64,000 nucleotides of DNA from Chloromonas sp. AAM2. Taxonomy: Eukaryota; Chlorophyta; Chlorophyceae; Chlamydomonadales; Chlamydomonadaceae. The DNA is taken from positions 1 through 64,000 of the forward strand of contig QAXH01005078.1 of NCBI GenBank assembly GCA_004335635.1. Reading direction: 5' to 3'. Made by a program: the position numbers and the translations under genes. The notes under the pieces were generated by a model. The model was not told where the DNA came from and searched no databases. It saw only the letters and a list, made by a program, of their open reading frames with translations. This document shows, in pieces, positions 1-12,800 of this stretch. The number at the start of each line of letters is the position of its first letter. Position 1 is the stretch's first letter.

Positions 1-856
1 TGCAGGTGGACGTAAGGCTGGGCCAGCAGCACATGGTGGTGCTCTTTGACACCAAGGTCTTCATGCAAGGCACCCTCTGCAGAGAGGTGGATCGGCCAGG
101 CTGCACATGGTTTGTAGGTGAGACCCCATGCGAACACCACATGTTGGTCAGGTCACATGCCACTGTTCTTGCTAGCAGCTGGCACGGCTAACGATTTGAT
201 TCCATTCCCACATCTTTCACGTCCAACAGTGCCCCTTTCAAAGGTCATTAACAAAGGCAAGGCAGATTCTCAGTCCAGCCGCACGGGTGACCGCCATGCC
301 TCCCCCGTCCACATGTGTACCTGCTGTGGAAGTTTGACTTACCACGTGTGAGACCACAAGCAGTGCACTGCATGTTGCAGATGTTGAGACGGGTATCCTT
401 CATATACAGTTGCTCAAGCGCAGCAGGTGGGGCAGATACTTGACCTCGTCCCAGATATCTCCTATCGCACGCCTTCCCCATAGCACAAGCCACACACTGC
501 GCCTCACACCAGGCACAGACGACCAGCGGGCCCCTGCTGGGGAACAAGTGCCAAGCATTGCGCCTGCGCTTCAACAGCAGCTGATCAGCCTGCCCGACAG
601 CAAAGATGACCAGCGGAGGTGCAGCAGGGCGCCTGCTGAAGGTACTGGTGTGCCATCCCACGCCCTAAGCAGCCCGGTGCTAGCAAGGCCTGTGGATGGT
701 GCTCAGCAGAGTCAAGAGCAGATCAAGCCACGTCCGGCCACTGCAGCTGATACATACTGGCGATCGCTTCTACAGGGCGCATCGCATGAAGAGGTGGCGT
801 CTGACCAGTATGCACCGAGTGCCTACTACACAGCAGGGCACGAGTCCGATGACTGA
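1..856 (+). CDS. CS-domain (NudC/p23-like) protein, 3' part only
   Basis: Two terminal exons are visible: 6-117 (after an AG at 4-5) and 381-856, joined in phase 1 (G + AT gives Asp). The joined peptide has the pattern of the second half of a CS domain: a strand with QQHMVVLFDTK, then QGTLCREVD, a C-x-W strand (PGCTWFVD) and ETGILHIQLLKR followed by W-G-R. CS domains of NudC and p23 show the same order of G-x-L, a Ser/Cys-x-W and a strand ending in L-x-K. They act as Hsp90 co-chaperone or dynein-cofactor modules. The remaining ~130 residues are Ser/Gln/Ala-rich and without recognisable domains, and run to TGA at 854-856. The gene starts to the left of the window. The family call rests on the pattern only. 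Confidence 0.6.
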
Positions 857-2081
857 TGACAGGGCCAGAAGTTCAGGTAACCTTTGAAGCTGCCGTGTGC
901 CGAACAACAGGTACAGGCAATGACACTACTTTTTCTCCACTGACTTCCTGGATGCCTGAACTTCTCCACTGAAAACCTGGATACCTGCTTTGCCTCGATG
1001 CTAGGTGCTGCGTTCAGTCCTTGTAGACCTGTACTGTAGCAGATGTGTGGGTATGCACATACTGAGATGCCAAGATCGTTGCGCTCCACTGGTGTTCCTG
1101 GTCAGCAGCTACAACCAGTGCTCTTTGCACGGCAGGCGGCTGTTCTCATGCATGGTGACGCTGGCGATTATGCAGTACATGGGCCAGATGTTGAGTTCAT
1201 GTTCCAAGAGGACATCATGCTTCAACGCATAAACGTCAATGTGCATTTATTATTGTCCCAACCCTGACACAAGTGCAGTGGATGGCAAAGTGCATGGCTC
1301 GAGAACCAGTGGCGTGGCCCATACCGAAATGTTGTCATGTGATGAGCATCCCAATGTGCAATCCGACAGTAGTATTCTATACGGTATGGTGGATCATCTC
1401 GTGCAAGTAGCCATCTGGGAAAAAAAGAAGTTCGCCAGTTCTGGGACAATTCCTGGAACCGGTGTTGTAAGTGCCCGTTGTGGGGAGCAAGTGTCAGCCT
1501 GGGGGTGCAAATTGCTGTGCGTGGTTCTGAGTCCTAAGCTGAGGCATCAGATTGAGCAGTGGGACAGGGGTTGGCAGTAAGTCCTGATTTTTCGCAACCA
1601 GTCCACTGCAGCCTACTGCTGTGTGGTTTGGCTATCTCCTCCTTTTTGCTCCTGCTGCCTGGGCTCGTTCATTCCCTGCTCATCTATGAAGGGCAGCGAT
1701 TGCTGGTATTTCCATAGCAGGTCATGAAGAGAACCAGCTGCAAGCGTGCACTAAAATTGTGTACAACAGTGTACAAACAACGGTAAACGGGAAATCCATT
1801 CAGTAGTTTGAATTCACACCACTGCTGGTTCTGAGCCCACTACGCTCCACGTCCGACAGTGTGAGAGCACCACACGCAACCTTACTTTCCAGCACGTAAC
1901 TCTGTGCCACAGACAGACATTGGTTGTTTGGTGAACCGTTGTCGTACAAATCGCATAATCTGAGATCAACTCACAGAACGAGAAATCACCATTGCTACTA
2001 TTGCTACGAAGCACAAGTCAATATGGTTGAGTATAGCACCACCTGACGTACAACAACGTCCGCGTGTCTGGCGCGCACACC
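857..2081. other. Spacer with no convincing gene
   Basis: The open frames here are short, unsupported by splice signals and lack domain-like sequence. The only structured element is a solo MITE end at 1419-1462. A TAG at 2034-2036 precedes the open frame of the next gene, so an extra upstream exon joined through an acceptor at 2035-2036 is possible but not shown. Confidence 0.5.
1419..1462 (+). repeat. Solo end of a MITE-like element
   Basis: A-run followed by gaagttcgccagttctggg, acaattcctggaacc. The same string with few changes opens the element at 9518. No matching inverted end was found nearby, so this is a solo or degraded end. Confidence 0.6.
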
Positions 2082-5000
2082 ATGGCGCACATCGCTTCGC
2101 AGCTCTCAGTGCACAAGCTGGTTAAGACCGCAAAGGCCCTGACCAAGGAGTCGACGCACATCACTGGCTGGACGGTGGGTCGAGTGTGCAGGGGCAGGCA
2201 TGGGCAGAATTTGAAGAGCACAGAGGCAGTCCTGGTGCGGCACATGGTACGAGCACTGGGGCACATGCGACCCCTACTCACCATGCTACGAGTCCTTGGA
2301 CTGCAGCCGACTGCGGTTCAGCCTCATACCGTGTTCGGTTGCTGGAAGAGAGGGGGGTACTGGACCTCATGGTTGAGCATAGGTGTGGTGCGACTGGCTC
2401 CCTGAATTTACCACATAAAATTCCTAGTCTAGATAAACATTGCCAAGTATGGTAGTCCTAATTTGCAGGCAGGCATATCCAGCATTTTGATGGCCGCTTT
2501 TGCAACAGTCCTTGAATGTTCACAGCACAAGGCGAGAACCCTGGCGCATGTTCAGCACTGTTTGCTCACACGTGACGTGGATCTATGTCCTGCCCGGCTT
2601 GCAGGCATTCAAGAATGCTCTGTTTGGCCTGGACGTTTACGCATACAAGCCGGAACTGGTCACTGCCACCTTCTCCACCTTTGTGTCCCTTGCCATGTCT
2701 TTTGCCGTCATTGCACTCTTCCTGTTCTCAGTTGGTGAGGCAGATTGGGAACGGGTGACTGACACAAGAGCCACCAGCAGATGGTGCAATTGCAGGCATC
2801 CATTTGACATCCCACATGCAACTCATGTGGGAACACCAGCAAACCACAGTTGCCTCATGTCCTCGAGCTGGAATGATTGCTCCAGTCACGGTATGTTTGA
2901 ACAACATAGGATTTGTATGCTGAACCCAATGAAAGAAAGATTCAAGAACAACCTTTCTGCGTACGGCCCATCTAACCGCTGATGATCAACGTGGGAATTC
3001 AAATCCGATGTCGTCCTTGCTGTAGATACATAGCAGGCCGCTGACCTGCAAAGCCAGTCCCAGTTTGGGTCATGCAGTGAGTTGTGCTGCCACTTGTTGC
3101 AGCGTACACGACCGTCCTCTGGGCCATCGTTCCCTTATCCATCAGCCAGGGAGAGATGGCACATGACAACAGCAGCTGGCTGATTGCACCAAGTCAGATG
3201 AAGACCGGCATGATGCCTTTGCCCAGGGCTGGGGTGAGTGGAATGGTTCCAGTGGCGATTGAGCAGCAACCTGATATCATCCTATGGAAGGGCATGCAGA
3301 GTGACACTTTTCACAGGCCTTAAAACAGGCGTTTTCTACAGTTTTTCCGCGTTTTTGCATCCAGCACAGGTGTGTTTCTGGGGTTTGGCGCCCCCTCCAC
3401 AGGCACGCAGCCAGGTACCCATTTGGTAATCACCCAAGAGGCTCATGCAATCAGTCGCATGTGCATTCCCCAATCATGACCCAAGAGGCTTGAAGATTGC
3501 CAGGCACGTAGTTCTTGGAGAGATAGTGTGTCTAGCTGCAGTACCGTGGGTCAAACCATGGAAAGCCATGTAATGTGATGATGATGAGGATCCCTATGTG
3601 TGCACATGCTTTCAGGTGTTCATCATGATGGATGACGGCTCTGCGCCAGCAGACACCAGGATTGTCCGTCATACTTGGCAGCAGAGCGTTATCTGCAGTG
3701 GCGGTGCGCTTCGCAAGAAGTCTGACCCCATCCCGTCAATCCCGTGCTCCTTCCACTCCGCGGAGGATGGAACTCTTCGCACAAACGCTACAACGTGAGG
3801 AAGCATAGGGAGCCAGTTGTCGTAGTCAGTTCGGTTGGTGCCTTTTCAGACTCCGTTTAGTTGATGCCTGAGCACATGAGCTAGGCAAGGACATGTCTCA
3901 CCCATATAGCTGACCAGATCGGTGGCACAGGTGCAGGCTATGAAAAGTGAGTGCATGTGCAAGACCGCTGGTCCAGCCCTTGGGTTACCCTATCCACCCC
4001 TAGTTTTGCTGTTGCCTAAGACGCCTGCGCTGTACAGGCGAGCCATTGATGCGCTGTAGTGCTTGTCCCTGATGGCCAGGTGTGCGGACTGGGACAAGGC
4101 GGTTCTGAATTTGAAGGCATTGAACAACACTGCTGCGGATCCTTGCGGCCTGGGGGATGACGATGGCTATGACGTCCCCCGGATTGCAGGGACGTTCTAC
4201 AACCCAGAGTATGCGTATGTGATGGCAACTGCCAGTGTCAATGCGACGCTGCTGCAGAACGCCAGTTTTGCATCAAATTTGTTCAAGGGTAGGTGAAACG
4301 GGGTCGCTGCTACGCTCCAGCCAGCCGGCCCCACCGCTCAAGCCGCTGCTGCGTCCCTGTGTGTGCCAGATTGCCTCTCCCCGCCAGCACACAGCGGAGT
4401 GACAAGGTGTACAGCCAGTCGCAGGGCTGTGCCTCCTGCAGTCAACCCCCACTGGGTGAACTGTGGCGTCAGACGTATGTGCCACCGCATCTCCGTTGCA
4501 GGCCAAGCAGCCAAGCAGACAGGCCAGTGTTGTGCAGAGACTGGAGCTCAATGTAACGTTTGAACCATACGACTTAGTTTTCACCTGATTTTCACCTGGG
4601 TTGATGTAATGGCTCTGGCGCCTTGGGAGCCGTAATGATACTGTTCTGGCAGGTCGGCTTGCCATGTCTGGCATACTCACCCCTGTTTGGCAGGGTTCTA
4701 TAAGCTTTTTCATTGTGCTCCATGCTTTGCTGCAGGCAGCGTGCAGCTGTACCTGCAGTTCCCGTACACAGGCTCCTCCAGCCTCGCACAGGGTCACTGG
4801 CCTGATGGGCAACAGGTGGTGTGGTCGCGCCGCGTCAACCTGCTCGCCAATGCCATGATGGTGCGTACACGCAGCAGGCACCAGCAAATGCAATCAGAAA
4901 TCAGTCAGAGACAGCTTGCACCCGTTCGATTATGTTCAGTCTTGATAACAGCTTGACGGTCAGCGACAGCCGACAATTCAAGCAGCAGTTCAGACTCTGA

Positions 5001-8000
5001 AAGCGGCACGTATGGCAAGAATGTCCTCTTGTCCTTTGCCGTAGTCATAACGAGTCATAATGTGCTTCAATCTGGCTGCCAGCGTGCGCCGCCACATATT
5101 TGAGCTGTGACATCCCCTGATTATGATACGATGTTCGTCATTGCTTGTTGATGCAGAAATGGGAAGTTAGTCTTCGTGTGCGGCAAGTGGACGCATCATC
5201 TCATGTGAGTGGTCTGACAGTTCTCAATTTCTCCCGGGTTCTGAGGTTGGGAATGTGTGGAACACTTTGTGCGGGCACCGACAACTGGAATCTAATTTGG
5301 GTCTAAATCTGCTGTTTTTTGCGTGCTTTTGAAAGGCACTGAAGTGCAGTACCAGAGCTCTCCAGCTGGATGCAGACTCCGAGGGAGGCCTGCTAGAACA
5401 GCTATTGCCACTTCGTGTATGTTGATGCACGACTAATTCAACGGGCTGTACTCCAAGTGCCTACCAGCATGTGACCGTGCTTTGCCCCCTTGCAACAAGT
5501 GTTGCCACTCATCGTACCTCGCCCTGCTGCCTTGCCTTGGCTCTGCAACAGTTCTGGGACATCCCCCAGCTTGAGAGCGAGGCGCTGGACTACACCGTGG
5601 AGTTCAGCGAGGTCAGCATTGCCACGGGGGCGGCCCCGGGCAGGGACGGCTTCCAGGAGGTGGCGAGGGTGTACCTCAAGCTGGACGACAGGGACATGAA
5701 GGTGCGGGCCGTGTGGTGCACAGGGGCCGGTTTGGCAGGGGGTGCTAGCACATGCACGGCCGGCATAGGTCCGGTCTGCAGGCAGTTCATGTCAGTGATC
5801 TTTAGGGGAGAGTGGGAACCTGTGCAAGCATGTCTGTGATGACGCTTTTCTGGAGCTCTCCAGGCATGAAGGCTTTCAGCAAGCCCTGCAAAGTGCAGTT
5901 ATTCCAGCCTCGGTAGGGCCTGTGTGCAAGCACACCAGTGATGATCGTCGCTACTGTCAGTCAGCCGTCTGCTGGGCTGTGCTGTCCGTGACAACCACCA
6001 CTGACTTCTGCTGCCACTGCTGTCACAGGTCACCATGTCTCCGTACGCCACAGCTTTCTCCCTCTTCTCCGACTGGGGTGGCTTCTTGTCCATGCTCATG
6101 GTAAGGGCGCAGGCGCACTATCAGCCAATCAACCCTGACCTGACACTTGGCCAGCATTGTATGCAGCCAGAGAACCCCACTTTAAAAACTGAGATTTGTT
6201 TGTCCACAACGCGCCACAACACAGCTTTAATCATTGTGAGCTACTTAGTTGATTGGGAACTGAGAAATGCCACTTTGCTGGGCATTTTGTCGTGCCTGGC
6301 ATCTGAATGTAATGCTGTGGATGTCACCTTGTCTGACATTTATGCCCACCATGCCTTGATGCAGGCCATGGGTGTGCCAGCGATGCTGTACAACCAGGCC
6401 ATCTTCCGGTGAGTGTCTGCTCCTGTGTTGAAGCAACACTGTGGAGAGACTCAAACGTGCTGGTTCATGTGCCAACACGCAGCTATGCGTCTCAGCGCTT
6501 CTTGAGCTGTCGCACATGCACTGCGCAGGCGCACTGTGGAGGACTTGATGAAACGAGGCGACATCGCTTTTGATGAAGAGCTGCGGAAGTCAAGGTCCAA
6601 AGTGCGTGCATGGTGTGCCCATTGCTCAGCCATGCCGGTTTCGCCATGTCCAGGCTGCGTTCTCGAGCTCACGTTCAACTTCCGGCATAGTGGTGCGTAT
6701 CGGTACGGCTGCTGCAGGCACGTCTGCGTTGCTGTTTGATAGTGTGTGCCAATCCATGCCGGTCTGCGCAGGCTATCGCGACCTCTTTTGCAACAGCCAT
6801 GCGTAACAAGGAAACACAGGCGCGGCGTCGATCGGTTCTACAGTTTGCCAATATGTATGACGGCACCAGCAGCGAAGGAGGGCCCGACTACCTGATATCC
6901 GCGCACAGAGCTGATATGGGCAGCATAACGAACGCCGGAACCGCAGGTGTTGTTAACAGCGGCAACAGTGAGACGGCGGGTGGGCGGCGGGCGCCGCGCG
7001 TTCGACTGGCGGGCGAATCGCCAGTTTTGCCCGCAATCTGCAGCAGCAGCATACTGAAGAGTAACCGTGTTGCGCCCGCTCTCACAGCGGGCACTGCCAC
7101 AGAGAGCTCTCACACGCCTGCACCAGAGCCACCCCCAGCCCGCCAGAGGCAGAGTAGCCAACGGGTTAGCCCAGCTCACAGCCCTGATGCTGCTGTCATG
7201 CAGCACAGGAGTGTGGCACCACAGCAGTCAAGCACAGAGCTTGCGCAAAGCCTTACAACCCAAGGCGATGAGGCAGAGGTGTCTTGGGCGGCTGGCTTGC
7301 TGCCTCAGTCACCAGAATTGCAGCTGCCAGGTACAGCTGACGATGGGCCAGCCATGACTGTCATCGCAAGCGTGCACAGGGATGATGCGCAAAAGGCGGC
7401 CCAGCTCAGAGCCTGGGCATCTGGTGGTAATGATGACAAGGCAGAGCCAGGCATCCGCAGCCTGCACTCTGCCTGGACAGCTGCTCCAGAAGTGCAGCAA
7501 CAGTCAGCGGGTGGGCCACAGCCGGTTGCCGAATCAGTCCAACAACCATCAAATCCTGCAACACTTCCATCTTTGGAAGCAGCTGCTGGCTCAGCTGTCC
7601 AGCCCAGTCCAGGCACAGCTGCTGCAGATACGTCTGCATCTGCCAGGCAGCCGCACCTGAGTCCAGCTACCCAGTCCGGAGCAGGTCCCGTGCCCATGAG
7701 CCTCCCATCCACCCCCCTGATGGCACATGGGCCTGCCAAGAGTAAGCCGCAGTCCGCGAAGCCGCCACTGCCACACAGAGGGTCATACCTAGCGTCACAG
7801 ACCAGTGGGCATCGGCGGACGAGCAGCGAGTACGGATATGGTGACGGCAACATGAGCGCAATTTCTGGGCGTGTGAGCGATGAGGACGGAGAAGGGAGTC
7901 AGGTAGGTTGCTGGTGGAGACTGAGACCTCTTGGGCACACAGGCTATGCCATGGAACACCGTATGTGCCAGCCCACGAGGCCAATTGCACAAACCGAAGT

Positions 8001-8988
8001 CGTCAGTTCACAGTTTCAGGCTGCCTGCAGACAACGTGTTACAGAATGCAAAGATGTGACGCAATGGCATGCCATGCGCCCTCTGTGGCTGCCCAACACC
8101 GCCCCACCAACCGTGCGCTTGATCAATCAAGTCAGCAGCGACGCTGTAATTGGCACTTGTGCAGAAGTCCTTCTACGAGGCGCCCCAGGCCACAGGCACG
8201 GCCTCCATCCTGGTCAAGTACCACCACGACATCTTCGAGGACTCAGACCAGGACGAAAATGATTTTGATGACGTGGTGCGCGTGCAGAAATTGCTTCAAA
8301 TCGCACATACGGAGACTACTGGCTGCTTTTGTTTCATTGACATGAATGGTTGTCAGCGTGTTCGCTGCCAATGCCCCATCACACTTGAGATTTGATTGGC
8401 CCGTGTCGCTGTCTGTGCTCTTGACTATGCTTGCAGATACGCCATTGCACGTCAGAATGTCATGCGCTGTACCATCTCAGACAGGTGCGGCCGTGGCTGT
8501 GAGTTGGCTTACTGCAGGCAAACAATCCAAATCAAGTCTGGATACCCGTGTGCAAGGTAGTGAAGGCTTATTGAGCCAACCTTGTTGGGCACTGCCCTCA
8601 GCGCCCGACAACGCCACACTTACTGCTAGCATAGTCAGCACAGTGGCTGTTTCCACGGCTTTGGTATGCACTATGCCAAGAAACTACCTTTCCAACGCTG
8701 TGGAGTATGGCTGACGCCTGCCTCAGTGTCTGCTTGCACGCCTGCATGGCATGTCTTCATTCGCTACCTGCCTTGCATGCACAGGTGGTCAAGCTTGTGC
8801 AGCACGAACGCTCCTTCCTGACATGCGGCATAGAGCGGTACCAGACCGTTACAGAAGAGAGCAGGAGGCGAGCAAGCCCTGGGACTGCAGCACCAATCAG
8901 TACAAGAGGAAGCAAGGAGCCCTTGCCCCACAGAGGGTCAAATGACGAGCTGCAAGGCCAAGCACTCCCTTCAGCGCAAGCTGTATGA
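2082..8988 (+). CDS. Two-transmembrane protein with a long Ser/Pro/Gln-rich tail, unknown function
   Basis: Fourteen exons join in phase to 901 residues: 2082-2174, 2605-2734, 3103-3233, 3616-3794, 4080-4288, 4736-4860, 5157-5204, 5552-5701, 6029-6100, 6365-6408, 6529-6601, 6772-7902, 8165-8281, 8785-8988. I do not recognise the family. A hydrophobic segment at about residues 54-85 (FSTFVSLAMSFAVIALFLF) is followed by a ~270-residue region with several N-x-S/T sites (NNTA, NATL, NASF), probably lumenal or extracellular. A second hydrophobic segment at about 360-393 contains SDWGGFLSMLM. A basic stretch (RRTVEDLMKR) then starts a ~500-residue, probably cytosolic, low-complexity tail. The peptide PLPHRGS occurs twice in the tail, in exon 13-side exon 6772-7902 and in the last exon. 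The first exon and the 8281 donor are the least certain; a donor at 8272 would also keep phase. Confidence 0.72.
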
Positions 8989-9819
8989 AGATCTCGGTGC
9001 ACAGCAGGCAGCGGGCTACGTGGGCAGTTGTGAATTGTCTCTGTTTAGTGCGTGGGAAAGAAGCATTGGCGCTCAAGCCTGCAGTCGAATGTCCATGTTT
9101 TTCTGGGCGAGCACAACATGCCGGGTAGCGGCTCCTCAGAACCTGGGCTGCCTGGCCAGTAGGATATGCCGGAACACATGGAATGCAGCGTACGTATGTG
9201 TGCATCCTTGTATGGTTATCACCTTGACAGCGGAGAGAAGCAGGTGTGATTATAAACTGTACTCCAAAGCCTGGAACGAACCCATAGTCTCTTTCATCTT
9301 GCAAACTCACTGGACAAGCAGGTTTCGCCACCTTTGTGCTCATTTCATATCTCTTTGTATGCTCCGCACTGATACACCTACTTCTCTTATGTCGCTGAAA
9401 CTGACACATGATATAGTACTACCTACCAGCCCGTGTTCTGTTTGGGGTGAACATCACCCACTGCTCAAGTGCTGCACATCCTTTACTGCCTTGGCCACCA
9501 TTGCTGTACACGAACGCAAAAAAAAGAAGTTTGCCAGTTCTGGGACAATTTCCTAGAACGCCTCTGGAACCAGTGTAGGGTCTGGTAATAGTGAGTGGCT
9601 CGGTGGGTCTTGGATTTAGGCCGTTTTTAGGGTGTGATTTCTCGCAAATTTGGTGTGTTCAATGAGATGTATACTTCAATATGGTCACCCAGAACTGACC
9701 CAATATGGTCAGTCAGAACTGGCAAACATCTTTTTTTTTTGGATGTGCTTGCTGCTATTTGTGTTTCCCGGGGTCGTGTTTGGTTCTTACTCGGTTGCAC
9801 TTGATGCATTGCTCTGTTG
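8989..9819. other. Spacer holding a MITE-like element
   Basis: Nothing coding is supported between the stop of the two-TM protein and the next ATG. The main content is the terminal-inverted-repeat element at 9518-9740, which ends only 80 bp before the next gene's ATG and so may carry or displace its promoter. Confidence 0.55.
9518..9740. mobile_element. MITE-like non-autonomous element, ~223 bp
   Basis: Left end: an A-run then gaagtttgccagttctggg. Right end: cagaactggcaaacatc then a T-run. The right end is the inverted copy of the left end (core GTTTGCCAGTTCTG). Internally, atatggtcA-type 24-bp units are repeated near the right end (9680 and 9704). There is no open reading frame. No clear target-site duplication could be fixed because the ends are homopolymers. 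Confidence 0.7.
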
Positions 9820-12800
9820 ATGATGGCTGCTTGCTGGCGTGTCAAGCACGAAAAAGTAACGGTGTCGGTACAAGACATGGCCATGCCAGAACCTGGCATA
9901 GGAAAAAAGAAGCTTTCCAGTGAGGTATCCAGTTCCTCTGGATGTTCTTTGAAGTGGGAAACCGAGAATCATCGCCCGATCAAGGATGCCCTGCAGCTGT
10001 CGTGATGCATGGCTGTCCACCAACTCATTCACCACTCTCAATGCGGTCTTCGTGACTCCCAAGCCACAGTATTTCTTGTTCAAAGGCCTATCAGTGACAT
10101 CATGATGTTTCACTCAAGTCAACGGAATATTTTTGAGCCTGCAGAGGCAGGCGACACGGTAGCGGTTATGGTTGCAGTTGGCACTACACAGAGTGCTTTC
10201 CAAATTGTTGTGGTAACTCTTTAAGCGACTGCCTCTAGCCCTGCTGTAACTTTTATCCTGGAGCACAGTGTTTGGTGATGCACAGGTTGACAAGTGGCTA
10301 GCAGTCGACGCACTCAACACCGAGCGTGCACCAAGGGGGTATTGGGAGAAGAAGGTAGACGGGTTCAATGCAGCATTTGTACCAATGCATTCAAACGCTA
10401 AGCAACTGGTCAAGCGTCGGCACGAGGCGAAGAAGAGGGGCATGGTGAGTACTTGACCAACCTTTGATTTGAGGGCGCTGTTGGTCATAGAGTACAGTAG
10501 TGACGGTCCCTTTATCCGACTAGATTCCATCATCCACTTACTGGGTGGAAGTTCTGACCCTGCCAGGGTCAGGGTCAGAACCCTGTCAGGGTCAGGGTCA
10601 GGGTCCTGCTACAACTATTGCAACCGTTTTTGCAATGGACACAGTATTGGTGGTTAACAGACCCACCAATGGGTTGCAACTCCCCTTGCAGTTGAACTCT
10701 ATAAGCTGATCGGATACTAGGCCGATTGGATATAGGGCATGTCACTGTATTGGCCATCATTCATGCCGGGGTCCATTAGTGTTAAACTTGACATGTGAAG
10801 AGAGGACGCGCCGTAAGCGAACAGGCTACTTCAGGCTGATCATGCTGCTTGGCTGCTCATTCAGGGCGCATGCATCACTCCTCCCTGGCATTCCGCTTGA
10901 CTGCTGTATGTATTGTCTTCCTGGCACCTGACCACGCAGTACACTATTCCAGCAAGCATTGCGGAACTGCCACTGCACATTATAGCATAGAGCGTTCAAT
11001 TTGCAGTTTAGTGGCTAAGTGGCTGATGGCTGCTGATGGGTCCAACCTCCACGAGCTAGCACGTGAGCTGTCAATTCAAATTTCGCCCGCTCGATGTAAA
11101 TTTTCTGCGGAGCATCCTTTACAAGCGCACATCATACGCTGGCTCTTGGAGCCACGCGCAAATAGCTAGTTAGACCAATGACAAACCTGCTGGGCAGGGC
11201 AAAGCGAGCCAGTGTGCAAGTGCCCAAGGTTCTTGCTCAGAAGCAAGCAAGTGCTGCTGAAGATGACCATAAGCCCGATGGCGCGACGGCTAGCACCGTG
11301 AAAACTGTCTCCAAGGCTTTGCTACCTTCCTGCGAGCCCCGCACACATGACATGCATGCAGCTCAGCCCAGGGAGGTGCTTCGCCTGGTAGCCAACAAAG
11401 CTCGGCGGGACAGACTGGTTTCACCAGTTCACGAGGAAGAGATCACGGTTGTGGACATGTCAAAGCCACGAGAGCAGGCTTCAAAGGAAAACATTGTCAC
11501 GTCATGGACACAAGCCAAGACCAAGGCAGACCCAGCACATCGTGCTGCAGAGCCTGCTTCAATGCCTCAACAGCTAGCACAGCAGCCAGAGCCTGCAAAA
11601 CAGCAGCCGCAGCAGCAGCAAGAGGTGTTCAAGGATGGTGATGCAATTCACCAGTTTCTAAACGTAAGTGAGGGCTTTGTTTTATTTGCTTTGGAGCGTT
11701 GACAGCCATCTGGTGAACACTATTGGCATCACCTTCAAAACGCCTGAGCTGCCATGCACATGGCCAGCATCTGCTGTCATGTTGCTATGCCTGCTTGACT
11801 GCATGTAGTGGTATCGAGTAGGTTGGGCTTTGTCAGCCCAACCTAATAAACATGCGCCAACAAGTGCATGCCTGCATTAGGTTCGCCAACGTTTGCCAAG
11901 ACCCACCAGCGTCAAAGGCAACCAATCAAGGTTTGCCACATGCCCTCCACACGCACACATGCATGCATGCTGCAGGGTCTGGCCGGCGCCATGCCCTTGG
12001 CAGAGGAGGAGGCAGCCCAGCGCCCCAAGGGGAAGCGTGGCAGGGGGGCAAAGACCAAGAACACATCTCCTGTTCAGGTATCTCCACCAGCTGAACCATC
12101 ACAGGCATTACCCTCAAATGGTGGGCTGGTGCTGTTAAAAGACAAGCTGTGTGCATCCAGCACATCACTTGGTTCAGCATACCTGCTTGCAGGGATAGGT
12201 CTGTTCCATGTAGGCATGACCTGCTCGCAGACTGGCCGACACGTGCCTCGGTGCAACACACTTTTTGAGTCACAGACTACAGCAAATCAGTTTTTTTACA
12301 TCGTGTAGCATGTGCAACAACTGCTACTCGTTTGCTTACACTGTGTCTGTTGGTTTGCATCAGGGCGCCACCCTGCAAGAGCAGCTTCACAACGCGTGGG
12401 GCGGGAAAACCTACCTGGATCGGCTGGACGCAATTGTGTCCGAGGACCCTGCCACCCAGCCCAGCACCCAGGAGGAGGAAGAGCCCGCCTACAAGCCAAT
12501 GGACTTTGACAACATGCTGGCCAGGGTTCCTGGTGAGAGGGTTGAGCGGGCCATGTGCATGAACAGGCTGGCGGATGCGTGTACAGGGCGCCCTCGCCGT
12601 ACTTTAGTACGGCCTATGTACGCCCAATGTAAAGTAGAATCGCCTGTTGCACTGTAGCTGTGGTAGCGAAATGCTTAGTTCCAACACACTGTAGCAGTTA
12701 TGGCATGGCATCACGTCCTCTGGGCGTGTCGCCGCTTGAAGCGTTCAGTGTGCACTGCTTGAAGCGTCCTGAGCAGCATGCAAGGTTATTATGTGGCGTA

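Noticed and set aside
2186..2455. Possible extra exon of the two-TM gene
   Set aside because: Exons 2082-2174 and 2605-2734 join directly in phase; the intervening frame is His/Thr-rich without clean splice sites.
3316..3411. Possible exon between 3233 and 3616
   Set aside because: No choice of acceptor and donor keeps phase with both neighbours, while direct joining does.
4273..4893. 206-codon minus-strand open frame
   Set aside because: Antisense shadow over exons and introns of the two-TM gene.
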